From NCBI GenBank assembly GCA_026702635.1, contig JAPPBZ010000208.1, positions 1 to 13,411 on the forward strand: a stretch of DNA of 13,411 bases, in the 5' to 3' direction. This DNA is from Bacteroidota bacterium (GTDB lineage Bacteria; Bacteroidota; Rhodothermia; Rhodothermales; Bin80). Below, piece after piece: positions 7,045 to 13,383 of this stretch. Both the position numbers and the translations under genes were made by a program. The number at the start of each line of letters is the position of its first letter. The first letter of the stretch is position 1. The notes under the pieces were generated by a model, which worked only from the letters and a program-made list of their open reading frames with translations, did no database searches and was not told the origin of the DNA.

Positions 7045-7491
7045 TTATCTGGAACGAACCTCGTCCCGAGACATGTCCGTTCCAACCGCAATGAGTCCAT
7101 GTGATTCAAAAACCCGCTCAATATCATGAATGACTCGGCGACGGATACTGCGTTTCAGAAAGGGAATTTTACTTCGTGAACCGCTTGGGTAGACTCGGTA
7201 GGGGTGCACAAACAAGCGCACATGCTGAGCACCGATCGGCACGGCCTCTACCTGGACAACAACCTTGTATAGAAGCCAGTTACGAATCTGGCGATTTACT
7301 GTAGAAACCGCATTTGGTAGAGACGACGGGAGCAATTCCCATCCCGCCTCTATCAGGGCCTCTTCAATTTGGGACAGCGGAACATCACCATGGTAATCGT
7401 GCTCGTAGTCTCGGTAGAGGGGGTATAGCGTGGGAGAGCAACCGATCACCGTCAAGGTCAGAATCAAGACCGCAAGAAGGTTTTTGTGCAC
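7045..7491 (-). CDS. Small predicted lipoprotein of unknown function
   Basis: From the GTG at 7491 this is a 148-residue protein. It starts MHKNLLAVLILTLTVIGC, a basic tip plus a hydrophobic stretch and a lipobox ending at Cys18, so it should be lipidated and membrane-anchored. A longer frame reaches 7602, but its first 37 residues lie inside the hydrolase gene and would hide the signal. The GTG also falls 12 bases after the hydrolase stop, a natural operon spacing. The mature part has an SQIEEALIEAGWELLP segment followed by beta-rich sequence (VVVQVEAVPIG, VRLFVHPYRVYP), and a basic stretch KRSIRRRVIHDIERVF near the C-terminus. I do not recognise a family. It probably works in the envelope. 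Confidence 0.75.
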   Translation of the reverse strand: MHKNLLAVLILTLTVIGCSPTLYPLYRDYEHDYHGDVPLSQIEEALIEAGWELLPSSLPNAVSTVNRQIRNWLLYKVVVQVEAVPIGAQHVRLFVHPYRVYPSGSRSKIPFLKRSIRRRVIHDIERVFESHGLIAVGTDMSRDEVRSR

Positions 7492-7502
7492 GGAGATGTT
7501 GC

Positions 7503-8333
7503 TTAGGCGGGAGTGGTGACTTTGCTGAAAGAGCAATCCAGGAATTCGATCATCAATTGGTTGAAGGCTTTGGGACGCTCCATCATTGGAGCATGGCCAC
7601 ATTTTTCGATGAACCGCAATTCTGCGTCAGGGAGTAATTCCCGGAACATGTGGGCGACATCAGGTGGGGTGATCTGATCTTCTGAACCCCATATGAGGAA
7701 AGCGGGTACGTTAACCTCGCCGAGCTCGTCAACCACGAGGTCTTTCATGGAACTTCGAGCAAGCCAGACAAAACGAAGTGCGCGTAATCTGTTTGTCGCA
7801 ATGTCAGATATGCGGTCGAGCAGTTCTTCAGTTACCATTGCTGGGTCGTAGAATGTCTTTTCCGCCTTGACTCGGATATATTCGCGATCATTGCGTCGAA
7901 AAGTTGTATGTCCTACTTCTGTTTCGTAAATCCCGGAGGAGGCGGACAGTATCAGACCGGCAACATGTTTCGGATGACAGGTAATGTATCTGACGGCGAT
8001 TTGCCCACCTAGGGAATTGCCAACCAGAATCATTTCATCAAGGCCCAGGAAAGTGGTAAATTCATATACGTAATCAACGAGTCCCTGTACGTGGGCCTGT
8101 CTACGGGGTAGATCATCCATCTTCAAATTGGGGACAATTGCACGATATCCATTGGTTACCAAGGCAGAAGCCGCATCAAACCAACCCTCTGGGTTTCCCA
8201 GAAGTCCATGCAGGAGAAGGATGGGCGGACGCTCGTGATCTTCACCCGAATCGATATATTCAAATCCGCCGGATTCGTGAGATTGTAGGTTTGGCGGAAG
8301 GGAGTGATTATCTATAGAAGGAATAGGAGTCAC
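7503..8333 (-). CDS. Alpha/beta-fold hydrolase
   Basis: This 276-residue protein starts at GTG 8333; no ATG in this frame would keep the N-terminal strands. The oxyanion-hole motif HGLLG is at 42-46 and the nucleophile elbow GNSLGG gives Ser107. The acid is Asp219 in WGSEDQITP, and the base is His247 in CGHAPMMERP. The strand/elbow spacing and cap region (about 140-195) match the MhpC/haloperoxidase-like branch of esterases and C-C hydrolases. No signal peptide is visible, so it is probably cytoplasmic. The substrate is unknown. The lipoprotein gene follows by 12 bases. Upstream, TATCTTTC on the minus strand (8356-8349) is one mismatch from the TAnnTTTG box, but I see no good -33 element. Confidence 0.9.
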   Translation of the reverse strand: MTPIPSIDNHSLPPNLQSHESGGFEYIDSGEDHERPPILLLHGLLGNPEGWFDAASALVTNGYRAIVPNLKMDDLPRRQAHVQGLVDYVYEFTTFLGLDEMILVGNSLGGQIAVRYITCHPKHVAGLILSASSGIYETEVGHTTFRRNDREYIRVKAEKTFYDPAMVTEELLDRISDIATNRLRALRFVWLARSSMKDLVVDELGEVNVPAFLIWGSEDQITPPDVAHMFRELLPDAELRFIEKCGHAPMMERPKAFNQLMIEFLDCSFSKVTTPA

Positions 8334-8469
8334 CAGTCTGAATGCAAGAAAGATAAGTTATTTCGACGGAATAGGCAGAGCGTGAGAATGGAACCGATTA
8401 ATGCACTCCTTAGTAAAACACGGTTCTTTTTGGTCCTGCTATACCTTAACTACAAAATCAAATCATTAT

Positions 8470-8565
8470 ATGCCCTGTGGCAAGAAAAGGAAGCGTCATA
8501 AGATCGCAACACATAAGCGCAAAAAACGACTGCGCAAAAATCGTCATAAAAAGCGAAATCGCTAG
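8470..8565 (+). CDS. AURKAIP1/COX24-domain mini-protein (mS38/bS22-like, probably ribosomal)
   Basis: The frame from ATG 8470 to TAG 8565 encodes 31 residues starting MPCGKKRKRHKIATHKRKKR, almost all Lys/Arg/His. I recognise it as the short bacterial form of the COX24 C-terminal domain. That domain is shared with mitochondrial ribosomal protein mS38 (AURKAIP1) and resembles the tiny ribosomal protein bS22 of mycobacteria. By that homology it should lie on 16S rRNA in the small subunit. In Bacteroidota the second segment usually reads PSGKKRKRHK; here a cysteine replaces the serine. It stands alone, divergent from the hydrolase gene, 80 bases before the YtxH-like gene. It is short enough to be missed by many gene finders. 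Confidence 0.85.
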   Translation: MPCGKKRKRHKIATHKRKKRLRKNRHKKRNR

Positions 8566-8645
8566 GCTTGGCCGTCTGACGCTGGTCTTTAATCTGGTTT
8601 GGGGTTGAAGTCGGTAGGTAGTCATCATATTACAGCCCGAAAGCA

Positions 8646-8969
8646 ATGTCTAAGAATTATGGCTTAGGAGATGTGACACGCGCCCTAGGTTGGGGGCTTC
8701 TGATGGGTGGAGGAGTAGGTTTTACGCTGGGACTCCTCCTAGCTCCCGAGGAAGGCAGTCGGTTACGTCGCCGTGTAACCTTTCACTTGGAGGAGTTGGC
8801 TAAACAGGTTGGAAGCCTGGCGGACACAATGAAAGAGCCCCAGGAAAATGCGGGTGCGAAATCCGAAGGAGAGGCGCTTGTAGCAAAAGCAAATGAGCAG
8901 GCGCAGGAAATAAATTCGCAGATGGAAGAGATCATGGGATCTGCGTCTTCGGGGCGTTCGGAATCTTGA
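8646..8969 (+). CDS. YtxH-domain membrane protein
   Basis: This 107-residue protein has one glycine-rich membrane segment, GWGLLMGGGVGFTLGLLLAP (16-35). It is followed directly by EEGSRLRRRV, the classic YtxH pattern of GxxxG-type helix, LLLAP and an acidic/basic tail. The rest (about 45-100) is a charged, Ala/Glu/Gln-rich probable coiled coil. Proteins of this family are small, single-pass and often linked to stress; their molecular role is unknown. Its stop TGA (8967-8969) overlaps the TTG that opens the following YaaA-like frame, suggesting cotranslation with that gene. I see no strong promoter in the 80 bases before it. Confidence 0.85.
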   Translation: MSKNYGLGDVTRALGWGLLMGGGVGFTLGLLLAPEEGSRLRRRVTFHLEELAKQVGSLADTMKEPQENAGAKSEGEALVAKANEQAQEINSQMEEIMGSASSGRSES

Positions 8970-9778
8970 AAGGGAGGAGAATTATCGACGATCGGTTTGC
9001 AGTGCTGGTTGGATCGGCGAATTTCATGGCGAGCGGAGGGAATCCGTTTGCTCCAGATGTTTTCGACTATCGCTCCAAGACGACCTTCAACTACTTTCAT
9101 CAGTTGATCCCTAAGCGTCGGGAGATTTTAGATCAGTTGTTGGAGCTTATCCGGCGTAACGAAACGGAGGTTCTCGAAGATATTTTTGGCCCCGAAGGGC
9201 TCTCAGACGGTGTGAAACTGGCAAAGGCTGTCTATTCTGCACCGCTGATGGCGGCACGTAAGCGGTTTGTGCCGGATCCGTTTTTTAGTGCAGTTGACTT
9301 TGACGGGCTTCCTACAGGGGCGCAGCGGCGTCTATTGGAAAACAGCGTCATTTTCAGTGGCCTGTTCGGGCTGCTTCGCCCAGATGATTTGGTGCCGGAG
9401 TACAAGCTCAAAATGTCTGCCGCTCTTTCCGAAATCGGCTCCCTGACTACTTTCTGGAGGCCACACATTAGCCCATTTCTGAATAGGGTGGTTCGGAACC
9501 GCTTTGTATGGGATTTATTGCCGGAATCCTATCGTGAGGCGTGGGACGATGATGGATCTCACGTTGCACGAGCAACGGTAAGCTTTCACAATGCAGATGG
9601 AAGTATCTTGAAAGAGGATGCAGTCTATCGTGGGCAGCTCATGAATTTTATTGTGCGCGATCCAGCGATCGATGTGGAAGCACTGGATGACTGGCGTCAC
9701 CCGGGAGGTTTTAGGTTGTCTCGCGGGCAATCAAGCCTAGAAGGTGAGACGAAGTCAATTGTCATGATCCGTCGCTGA
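8966..9778 (+). CDS. yaaA: YaaA/UPF0246-family (peroxide stress) protein, divergent
   Basis: Up to 270 residues. The family core is clear: VIFSGLFGLLRPDDLVPEYKLKM (128-150) matches the YaaA signature FSGLxGxLRPxDxxxxYxLxM, and TTFWRPHISPFLN (161-173) with FVWDLLPESYREAW (180-193) follow the family order. E. coli YaaA limits DNA damage during H2O2 stress by lowering free iron and binds DNA. This copy is divergent: the family's N-terminal SPAKT/PPSEGK segment reads VGSANF, and the basic KKARG-like region near the C-terminus is YRGQLMNFIV. The start is unclear. The frame opens with TTG 8966 inside the YtxH stop, while a strong GGGAGGAG (8972-8979) sits ahead of ATT 8981 and ATC 8984 with no ATG or GTG in range. 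The TSUP gene follows 9 bases after the stop. Confidence 0.8.
   Translation: MKGRRIIDDRFAVLVGSANFMASGGNPFAPDVFDYRSKTTFNYFHQLIPKRREILDQLLELIRRNETEVLEDIFGPEGLSDGVKLAKAVYSAPLMAARKRFVPDPFFSAVDFDGLPTGAQRRLLENSVIFSGLFGLLRPDDLVPEYKLKMSAALSEIGSLTTFWRPHISPFLNRVVRNRFVWDLLPESYREAWDDDGSHVARATVSFHNADGSILKEDAVYRGQLMNFIVRDPAIDVEALDDWRHPGGFRLSRGQSSLEGETKSIVMIRR
8972..8979 (+). promoter_or_regulatory. Strong Shine-Dalgarno-like site without a standard start codon
   Basis: GGGAGGAG matches the anti-SD complement well, but the next in-frame codons are ATT (8981), ATC (8984), GAC and GAT; the first GTG is 9002. Either translation starts at the TTG before it (8966), or at a rare ATT/ATC codon, or the motif is coincidental. 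Confidence 0.4.
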
Positions 9779-9787
9779 GACAGCTTC

Positions 9788-10531
9788 ATGCCGGAGTTGC
9801 ACGCCCTCTTGATTCTTTTCTTCGCAGGCGTGGTTGGAGGGATTATGAACGTGATGGCGGGGGGAGGTTCAACCATTATGCTACCTGCACTCATCTTACT
9901 GGGACTTGATGCCGGTGTAGCGAACGGGACGAATCGTGTTGCGCTTCTTGTTCAGAATATATCGGCCACGCTAACGTTTTCGTCTGAGAAGAAGACCCGT
10001 ATACGCAAAAGTATCTCCTATGGGTTGTGGACGATCCCGGGAGCGATATCTGGTGCTTTTATGGCCACCAGGATTGAAGACGCCTTGTTCGAGAAAATTC
10101 TTGCGGGCCTGTTAATTGTGGTCGTTCTGACCATGCTTGTTCCGCGAGGGAACGGAGCTTCTGATAAGATTGCAAGGAAATCAGTCTGGACGGGGCCAGT
10201 ACTTTTGCTGATTGGATTCTATGGAGGATTTGTTCAGATAGGCATCGGGTTTTTGTTTATGGCGGTATTTTTCCACTTGTTGCATTTGGATCTGCTCACG
10301 ACCACCGTCCACAAGGTCACGGTTATATTACTCTACACGATTCCGACACTTTTCGTGTTTGCAATCTTGGGTAAAGTAGACTGGGGGTTTGGATTGACTT
10401 TGGCCGCAGGAAATGCGACAGGAGCATTTATCGCAGCCAAGGTTGCAATTCGGCGAGGCGAAAAGGTCATACGAGGAGTCATGGTCGTTGCCGTACTGAT
10501 CATGGCCTTGCGAATTCTCGGATTGGTGTAA
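9788..10531 (+). CDS. TSUP (TauE/SafE) family membrane permease
   Basis: This 247-residue, very hydrophobic protein has about eight predicted membrane segments in two similar halves. Each half carries a family signature: GGIMNVMAGGGSTIMLPAL (17-35) followed by ANGTNRVALL (45-54), and in the second half GFYGGFVQIGIGFL (142-155). TSUP proteins export or import sulfite, thiosulfate, sulfoacetate or other small organic and sulfur anions across the inner membrane. No sulfur genes are nearby, so the substrate stays open. It starts 9 bases after the yaaA-like stop and probably shares its transcript. Length is normal for the family. Confidence 0.92.
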   Translation: MPELHALLILFFAGVVGGIMNVMAGGGSTIMLPALILLGLDAGVANGTNRVALLVQNISATLTFSSEKKTRIRKSISYGLWTIPGAISGAFMATRIEDALFEKILAGLLIVVVLTMLVPRGNGASDKIARKSVWTGPVLLLIGFYGGFVQIGIGFLFMAVFFHLLHLDLLTTTVHKVTVILLYTIPTLFVFAILGKVDWGFGLTLAAGNATGAFIAAKVAIRRGEKVIRGVMVVAVLIMALRILGLV

Positions 10532-10566
10532 ATGTGTACTTGGTTTCTAAACAGCTCACACCGTGA

Positions 10567-10578
10567 AATAACGTTATT
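10567..10578. repeat. Perfect 12-bp palindrome upstream of the ABC ATPase gene
   Basis: AATAACGTTATT equals its own reverse complement. It lies 36 bases after the TSUP stop and 78 bases before the ABC ATPase ATG, in a 124-base gap with no gene. It could be a regulator-binding site. A near-match to the -7 box (TGTATTTG, 10581-10588) lies directly after it. Confidence 0.3.
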
Positions 10579-10655
10579 GTTGTATTTGGGCGTCAATCTG
10601 AATCATGGTCTTGCAGTGTGTGTAGATCTTGTTAAATGCTTCGGGCAAAGGTAAG

Positions 10656-11303
10656 ATGATCCATTTAACGGTGCAAGGCGGCGGACACAGCTATGGATAC
10701 CGGCAAATTTTTAGCGGTGTTGACTTAGAATTGTTCTCTGGGGATATCCTGGCAATCACTGGTGCAAATGGCTCGGGAAAGTCGACCTTGCTGAAGATGC
10801 TGGCGGGGGTCCTTCAGCCGACAAACGGTGAAGTGAAACTGACCCTTGCAGAACAAGTCATTCCACGGGAACAGCATGCTTTGCACGTAGGACTTGTGGC
10901 ACCGTATGTAAATGTATATGAGGATCTGACGTTGCGTGAGAATCTTAGATTTATAGGGAAGGCCCGGTCAATGAACTCAAACCCAGCACGGATAGAATCC
11001 ACGGTCGCAGATGTCGGATTGACCGCTCACATTGACAAACCGGTAAGGACCTACTCAACAGGCATGCAGCAGCGGGTGCGCCTTGCAGCTGCTTTATTCC
11101 ATGAACCTAAGGTTCTTTTGTTGGATGAGCCAACGTTGGGTTTGGATCCAAAAGGAAAAGAAATTTTCAGGAAGATGGTAGGTGGAGCGAAGCAAGCCGA
11201 GCACCTGGTTGTGATTGCTTCCAATTCGGAAGATGAAATCGCAATGGCAGATCAATTATTGTGTATCGAGGATTATGCACCAAAGGCGAGACTATTTGCA
11301 TAG
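10656..11303 (+). CDS. ABC transporter ATP-binding protein, CcmA-like
   Basis: From ATG 10656, preceded by AAAGGTAAG, this is a 215-residue ATPase; a frame from TTG 10629 adds nine residues without a ribosome site. It has Walker A GANGSGKST (36-44), signature YSTGMQQR (133-140) and Walker B VLLLDEP (153-159) followed by the D-loop GLD. Two usual residues are changed: the Q-loop region reads GLVAPYVNVYEDLT with no Gln, and the switch position reads IASN (Asn190) instead of His. I recall such variants in the Bacteroidota CcmA-like group, where the partner is the haem-exporter-type permease CcmB. No permease gene is adjacent here, so the partner and substrate are unknown. The stop codon lies inside the inverted repeat at 11290-11320. 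Confidence 0.9.
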   Translation: MIHLTVQGGGHSYGYRQIFSGVDLELFSGDILAITGANGSGKSTLLKMLAGVLQPTNGEVKLTLAEQVIPREQHALHVGLVAPYVNVYEDLTLRENLRFIGKARSMNSNPARIESTVADVGLTAHIDKPVRTYSTGMQQRVRLAAALFHEPKVLLLDEPTLGLDPKGKEIFRKMVGGAKQAEHLVVIASNSEDEIAMADQLLCIEDYAPKARLFA

Positions 11304-11320
11304 TCTTCACACAAATAGTC
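11290..11320. repeat. Perfect 9-bp inverted repeat overlapping a stop codon and a promoter
   Basis: GACTATTTG (11290-11298) and CAAATAGTC (11312-11320) are perfect reverse complements separated by 13 bases. The left arm covers the last codons of the ABC ATPase gene and also the -33-like TTTG; the right arm abuts the -7-like box at 11322. No T-run follows, so a regulator site is more likely than a terminator. As RNA it could still form a 3' stem. Confidence 0.45.
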
Positions 11321-11330
11321 GTATACTTTG
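11295..11330 (+). promoter_or_regulatory. Promoter-like motif for the small-protein/QTMAN pair
   Basis: TTTG (11295-11298) and TATACTTTG (11322-11330) resemble the Bacteroidota -33 and -7 elements with a 23-base gap. The -7 box has three rather than two bases between TA and TTTG, so it is an imperfect match. It would start transcription near 11336, shortly before ATG 11354. Confidence 0.4.
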
Positions 11331-11353
11331 ACCTAATCTAACATCATAAAGTC

Positions 11354-11617
11354 ATGATAGCCCGGCACCGTAAGGGCATGATCATCAAAAACACGAACAA
11401 GAAGGCAATCTCCGTCAAACTGGAAGGGCGTAAGATTGAAATTCCGGCCGGAGGTACGGTTCCCGTCACTTCTCAGGAAGTCATGGATAACGCATTACGA
11501 GATTTGCTGCAGGTCCGTGAATTGGCGATCGTTCGCCCGCTCACAGAGGAGGAAAACGAAGAAGTGCAAGAGAAATTTGGCCACCAGAAGAAGCCCGGAA
11601 AATCTAACCCCTCATGA
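11354..11617 (+). CDS. Small protein of unknown function, coupled to the QTMAN homologue
   Basis: This 87-residue protein has no signal peptide or membrane segment. Residues 9-32 (IIKNTNKKAISVKLEGRKIE, then IPAGGTVPV) read as a small beta-rich unit. Residues 33-50 look helical, then comes VRELAIVRPL and an acidic helix EEENEEVQEKFG, ending in a basic tail KKPGKSNPS. I do not recognise a family. ATG 11378 (residue 9) is an alternative start with AAGGG directly before it and would begin right at the first strand; neither start is clearly favoured. The stop TGA overlaps the ATG of the glycosyltransferase as ATGA, implying translational coupling and perhaps a functional link. Lys and acidic residues are abundant, but no metal or nucleic-acid motif is visible. 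Confidence 0.75.
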   Translation: MIARHRKGMIIKNTNKKAISVKLEGRKIEIPAGGTVPVTSQEVMDNALRDLLQVRELAIVRPLTEEENEEVQEKFGHQKKPGKSNPS

Positions 11618-12732
11618 AAGTACTGGCACTTGAGCCATGGTATGGTGGTTCGCACCGGAATTTTGTAAGCGGACTCATTCGAAATAGCCGTCACGAGTAT
11701 GAACTCGTAACTATGGCGTCAAGATTTTGGAAGTGGAGGCTTCAGGGTGGGGCCCAGACGCTTGCACGGAAATCCAGGCAACTGATTGCAGATGGTTTTC
11801 AGCCCGATGTGATCTTGGCTTCCAGCATGGTCAATCTGCCGGCGTTTTTGGCCTTGGTCCGAAAAGAGATTGGTAGCGTGCCAGTCATTTATTATTTGCA
11901 CGAAAACCAACTGACTTATCCACTATCGAGTGAGGGGAAGCGGGATTTGTCGTATGCGTATATCAATTACCTCTCATGTCTTGCAGCGGATCAGGTTGTC
12001 TTTAACACAGAGTTTCACTACAAAGAATTTATCCGTGCTCTTCCGGGTCTGCTGCGTGTATTTCCAGACTATACTCATTTGCACACCGTATCAGAAATTC
12101 GTGCAAAGAGCCAAGTCATGCATCTGGGAATGGATCTTCAGGCACATGCGCGCTATGCCAGCACGGGGGATACGAGAGATGATCCACCGATTGTACTCTG
12201 GAATCAGCGTTGGGAATATGATAAGAATCCAGAAGCTTTCTTCAGGATCATGAACCGCCTGGATGATGCGGGTTGTCGGTTTCGGTTGATTCTTGCAGGT
12301 AAGCGTTTTGAAGAGCAGCCATCTGAATTCGATGTTGCATTTGAACGTTACGCCGAGCGAATTCTACACTACGGATATGCGGAGGATTTTGAGGAGTATA
12401 GCCGGTTGTTGCATCGTGCGGATATTGTCGTGTCAACCGCGGTTCACGAGTTTTTTGGAATCGCAATGATGGAAGCCATCTACTGTGGGTGTCATCCCTT
12501 GTTACCGAATCGTCTGAGTTATCCGGAATTGATTCCAGAAAATCTACATAAGCCACTACTGCATGCTCCCATCCTTTATGAAACGGAGGAAGAGTTGTTT
12601 TCAATTTTGAAGGGGATGTTGACCGGTGAAGAGCATCCACTTCCCACGAGCACACTTCGGGGGATCGTAGACCGTCTTGATTGGTCGGTTCATGTAGAGC
12701 AATATGATGCTCTGATAGAGTCTTTAGCGTGA
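11614..12732 (+). CDS. tRNA-queuosine alpha-mannosyltransferase homologue (GTDC1/QTMAN, DUF3524 family)
   Basis: This 372-residue GT-B glycosyltransferase opens MKVLALEPWYGGSHRNF, the hallmark of the GTDC1 family. Other family blocks are YYLHENQLTYP (93-103), VFNTEFHYKEF (129-139), LWNQRWEYDKNPE (195-207) and the donor-site segment HEFFGIAMMEAIYCGCHPLLP (278-298), whose E279 and E287 form the EX7E pair. In animals this enzyme adds mannose from GDP-mannose to queuosine in the anticodon of tRNA-Asp. A bacterial copy may glycosylate queuosine or a related modified base; that is inference. The DUF3524 N-terminal domain spans about residues 1-170 and the GT4-like domain about 190-345. Length matches the family. 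It overlaps the small gene before it by 4 bases. Confidence 0.88.
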   Translation: MKVLALEPWYGGSHRNFVSGLIRNSRHEYELVTMASRFWKWRLQGGAQTLARKSRQLIADGFQPDVILASSMVNLPAFLALVRKEIGSVPVIYYLHENQLTYPLSSEGKRDLSYAYINYLSCLAADQVVFNTEFHYKEFIRALPGLLRVFPDYTHLHTVSEIRAKSQVMHLGMDLQAHARYASTGDTRDDPPIVLWNQRWEYDKNPEAFFRIMNRLDDAGCRFRLILAGKRFEEQPSEFDVAFERYAERILHYGYAEDFEEYSRLLHRADIVVSTAVHEFFGIAMMEAIYCGCHPLLPNRLSYPELIPENLHKPLLHAPILYETEEELFSILKGMLTGEEHPLPTSTLRGIVDRLDWSVHVEQYDALIESLA

Positions 12733-12857
12733 ACGAGACGGCGTTGTCTCGTGTGGGGGTGGGAGAGTATAGGAAGGAAATAGATGAAGCAGCTCGAAAG
12801 GGGAAGCGCCGCGGTGTGCCAGGTTTTTGCGAGAGACGCGCTGGTCGGTTCATTTGA
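12729..12857 (+). CDS. Possible micro-ORF overlapping the QTMAN stop (doubtful)
   Basis: A GTG at 12729 overlaps the QTMAN stop as GTGA and opens 42 codons to TGA 12857. The peptide is hydrophilic and basic in the middle (YRKEIDEAARKGKRRG). The overlap is the usual coupling arrangement, but the first codons also form the hairpin at 12733-12752 and I recognise no family. It may be coincidence or the remains of a gene. Confidence 0.2.
   Translation: MNETALSRVGVGEYRKEIDEAARKGKRRGVPGFCERRAGRFI
12733..12752 (+). terminator. Weak terminator-like hairpin after the QTMAN gene
   Basis: ACGAGAC (12733-12739) and GTCTCGT (12746-12752) form a perfect 7-bp stem with a 6-base loop, immediately after the stop codon. 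It is followed by G-rich sequence rather than a T-run, so intrinsic termination is unlikely without help; it may protect the 3' end of the message. Confidence 0.35.
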
Positions 12858-13008
12858 TAGTGCTGTCTGGCTGTGACTACTGACCCGGCTGAACTCACTT
12901 ACCAAGGGAACAGAGTACCCCGAAACAACCTCTTAGCAAAGGCACCATCTGCATTCATTCCGATCTGATTTGAAATCCCTATTTTTGTAGAAACTCCCAT
13001 GAACTGCG
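12858..13008. other. Leader region of the MazG-like gene
   Basis: I see no supportable gene here. The only clear signal is TATTTTTG (12980-12987). A minus-strand open frame crosses this region and the QTMAN 3' end, but its content is low-complexity antisense sequence. Confidence 0.4.
12980..12987 (+). promoter_or_regulatory. -7 promoter box (TAnnTTTG type)
   Basis: TATTTTTG matches TAnnTTTG exactly and ends 21 bases before ATG 13009. At the expected 19-base distance upstream, the bases read TTC rather than TTG, so the -33 element is weak. Confidence 0.4.
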
Positions 13009-13383
13009 ATGCCAACAGAACACTATCAGCGTGTAAAAACTTTTATGGAGAAGGTCGGTCAAGAGACTCCAACAGAAGTGGTGGTTCCAGATGAACATAC
13101 ACGGCTGCTTCGTGCTCGCCTGATTCTTGAGGAAGCATTGGAAACCGTACATGCCCTTGGTATCTCGGTTCGGGTTCAGGGGCAGGAAGCGAACATAGAT
13201 TCGTGTGAGTTTACGCCGAATAAGCCGGTTGATCTAGAAGGTGTGGCGGATGGGTGTGCCGACATATCTGTAGTAACGATAGGAACCTTGATTGCGTTTG
13301 GGATAGAGGATGAGGAACTGCTCCGTGAGGTAGATGAGGCGAATTTGCGAAAATTTACATTTCCATCTTCGGCGGTCGCTTGA
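13009..13383 (+). CDS. MazG-like NTP pyrophosphohydrolase (PRA-PH/DR2231-type)
   Basis: This 124-residue all-alpha protein belongs to the NTP-pyrophosphatase group that hydrolyses (d)NTPs, often non-standard ones, to monophosphates and pyrophosphate using Mg2+. Metal-binding acids lie in LILEEALE (38-45) and in DLEGVADGCADI (75-86: E77, D81, D85), the ExxE...ExxD pattern of the family. LLREVDEANLRKF (104-116) matches the conserved (E)VHxxNxxK(F/L) helix. After that helix many relatives carry 15-30 more residues with a D/G/P-rich loop; here the chain ends quickly in TFPSSAVA, so the C-terminus may be shortened. A ribosome site is not obvious; the start is the first ATG after the -7 box. It may clean the nucleotide pool; no partner gene is visible before the window ends. 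Confidence 0.82.
   Translation: MPTEHYQRVKTFMEKVGQETPTEVVVPDEHTRLLRARLILEEALETVHALGISVRVQGQEANIDSCEFTPNKPVDLEGVADGCADISVVTIGTLIAFGIEDEELLREVDEANLRKFTFPSSAVA

Noticed and set aside
7492..7602. The longer form of the lipoprotein starting at 7602.
   Set aside because: The extra residues are out-of-frame sequence of the hydrolase gene and would bury the lipoprotein signal.
12682..12853. A 12-base direct repeat (TGGTCGGTTCAT) at 12682-12693 and 12842-12853, hinting at a duplicated end of the QTMAN gene.
   Set aside because: Several exact 12-mers are expected by chance in 13 kb, and the flanking bases and translations do not continue the similarity.
12248..12898. A 216-codon open frame on the minus strand opposite the QTMAN gene.
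   Set aside because: It is antisense to a well-supported gene, its content is Ser/Pro/Arg/His-rich without domains, and it has no convincing start signals.
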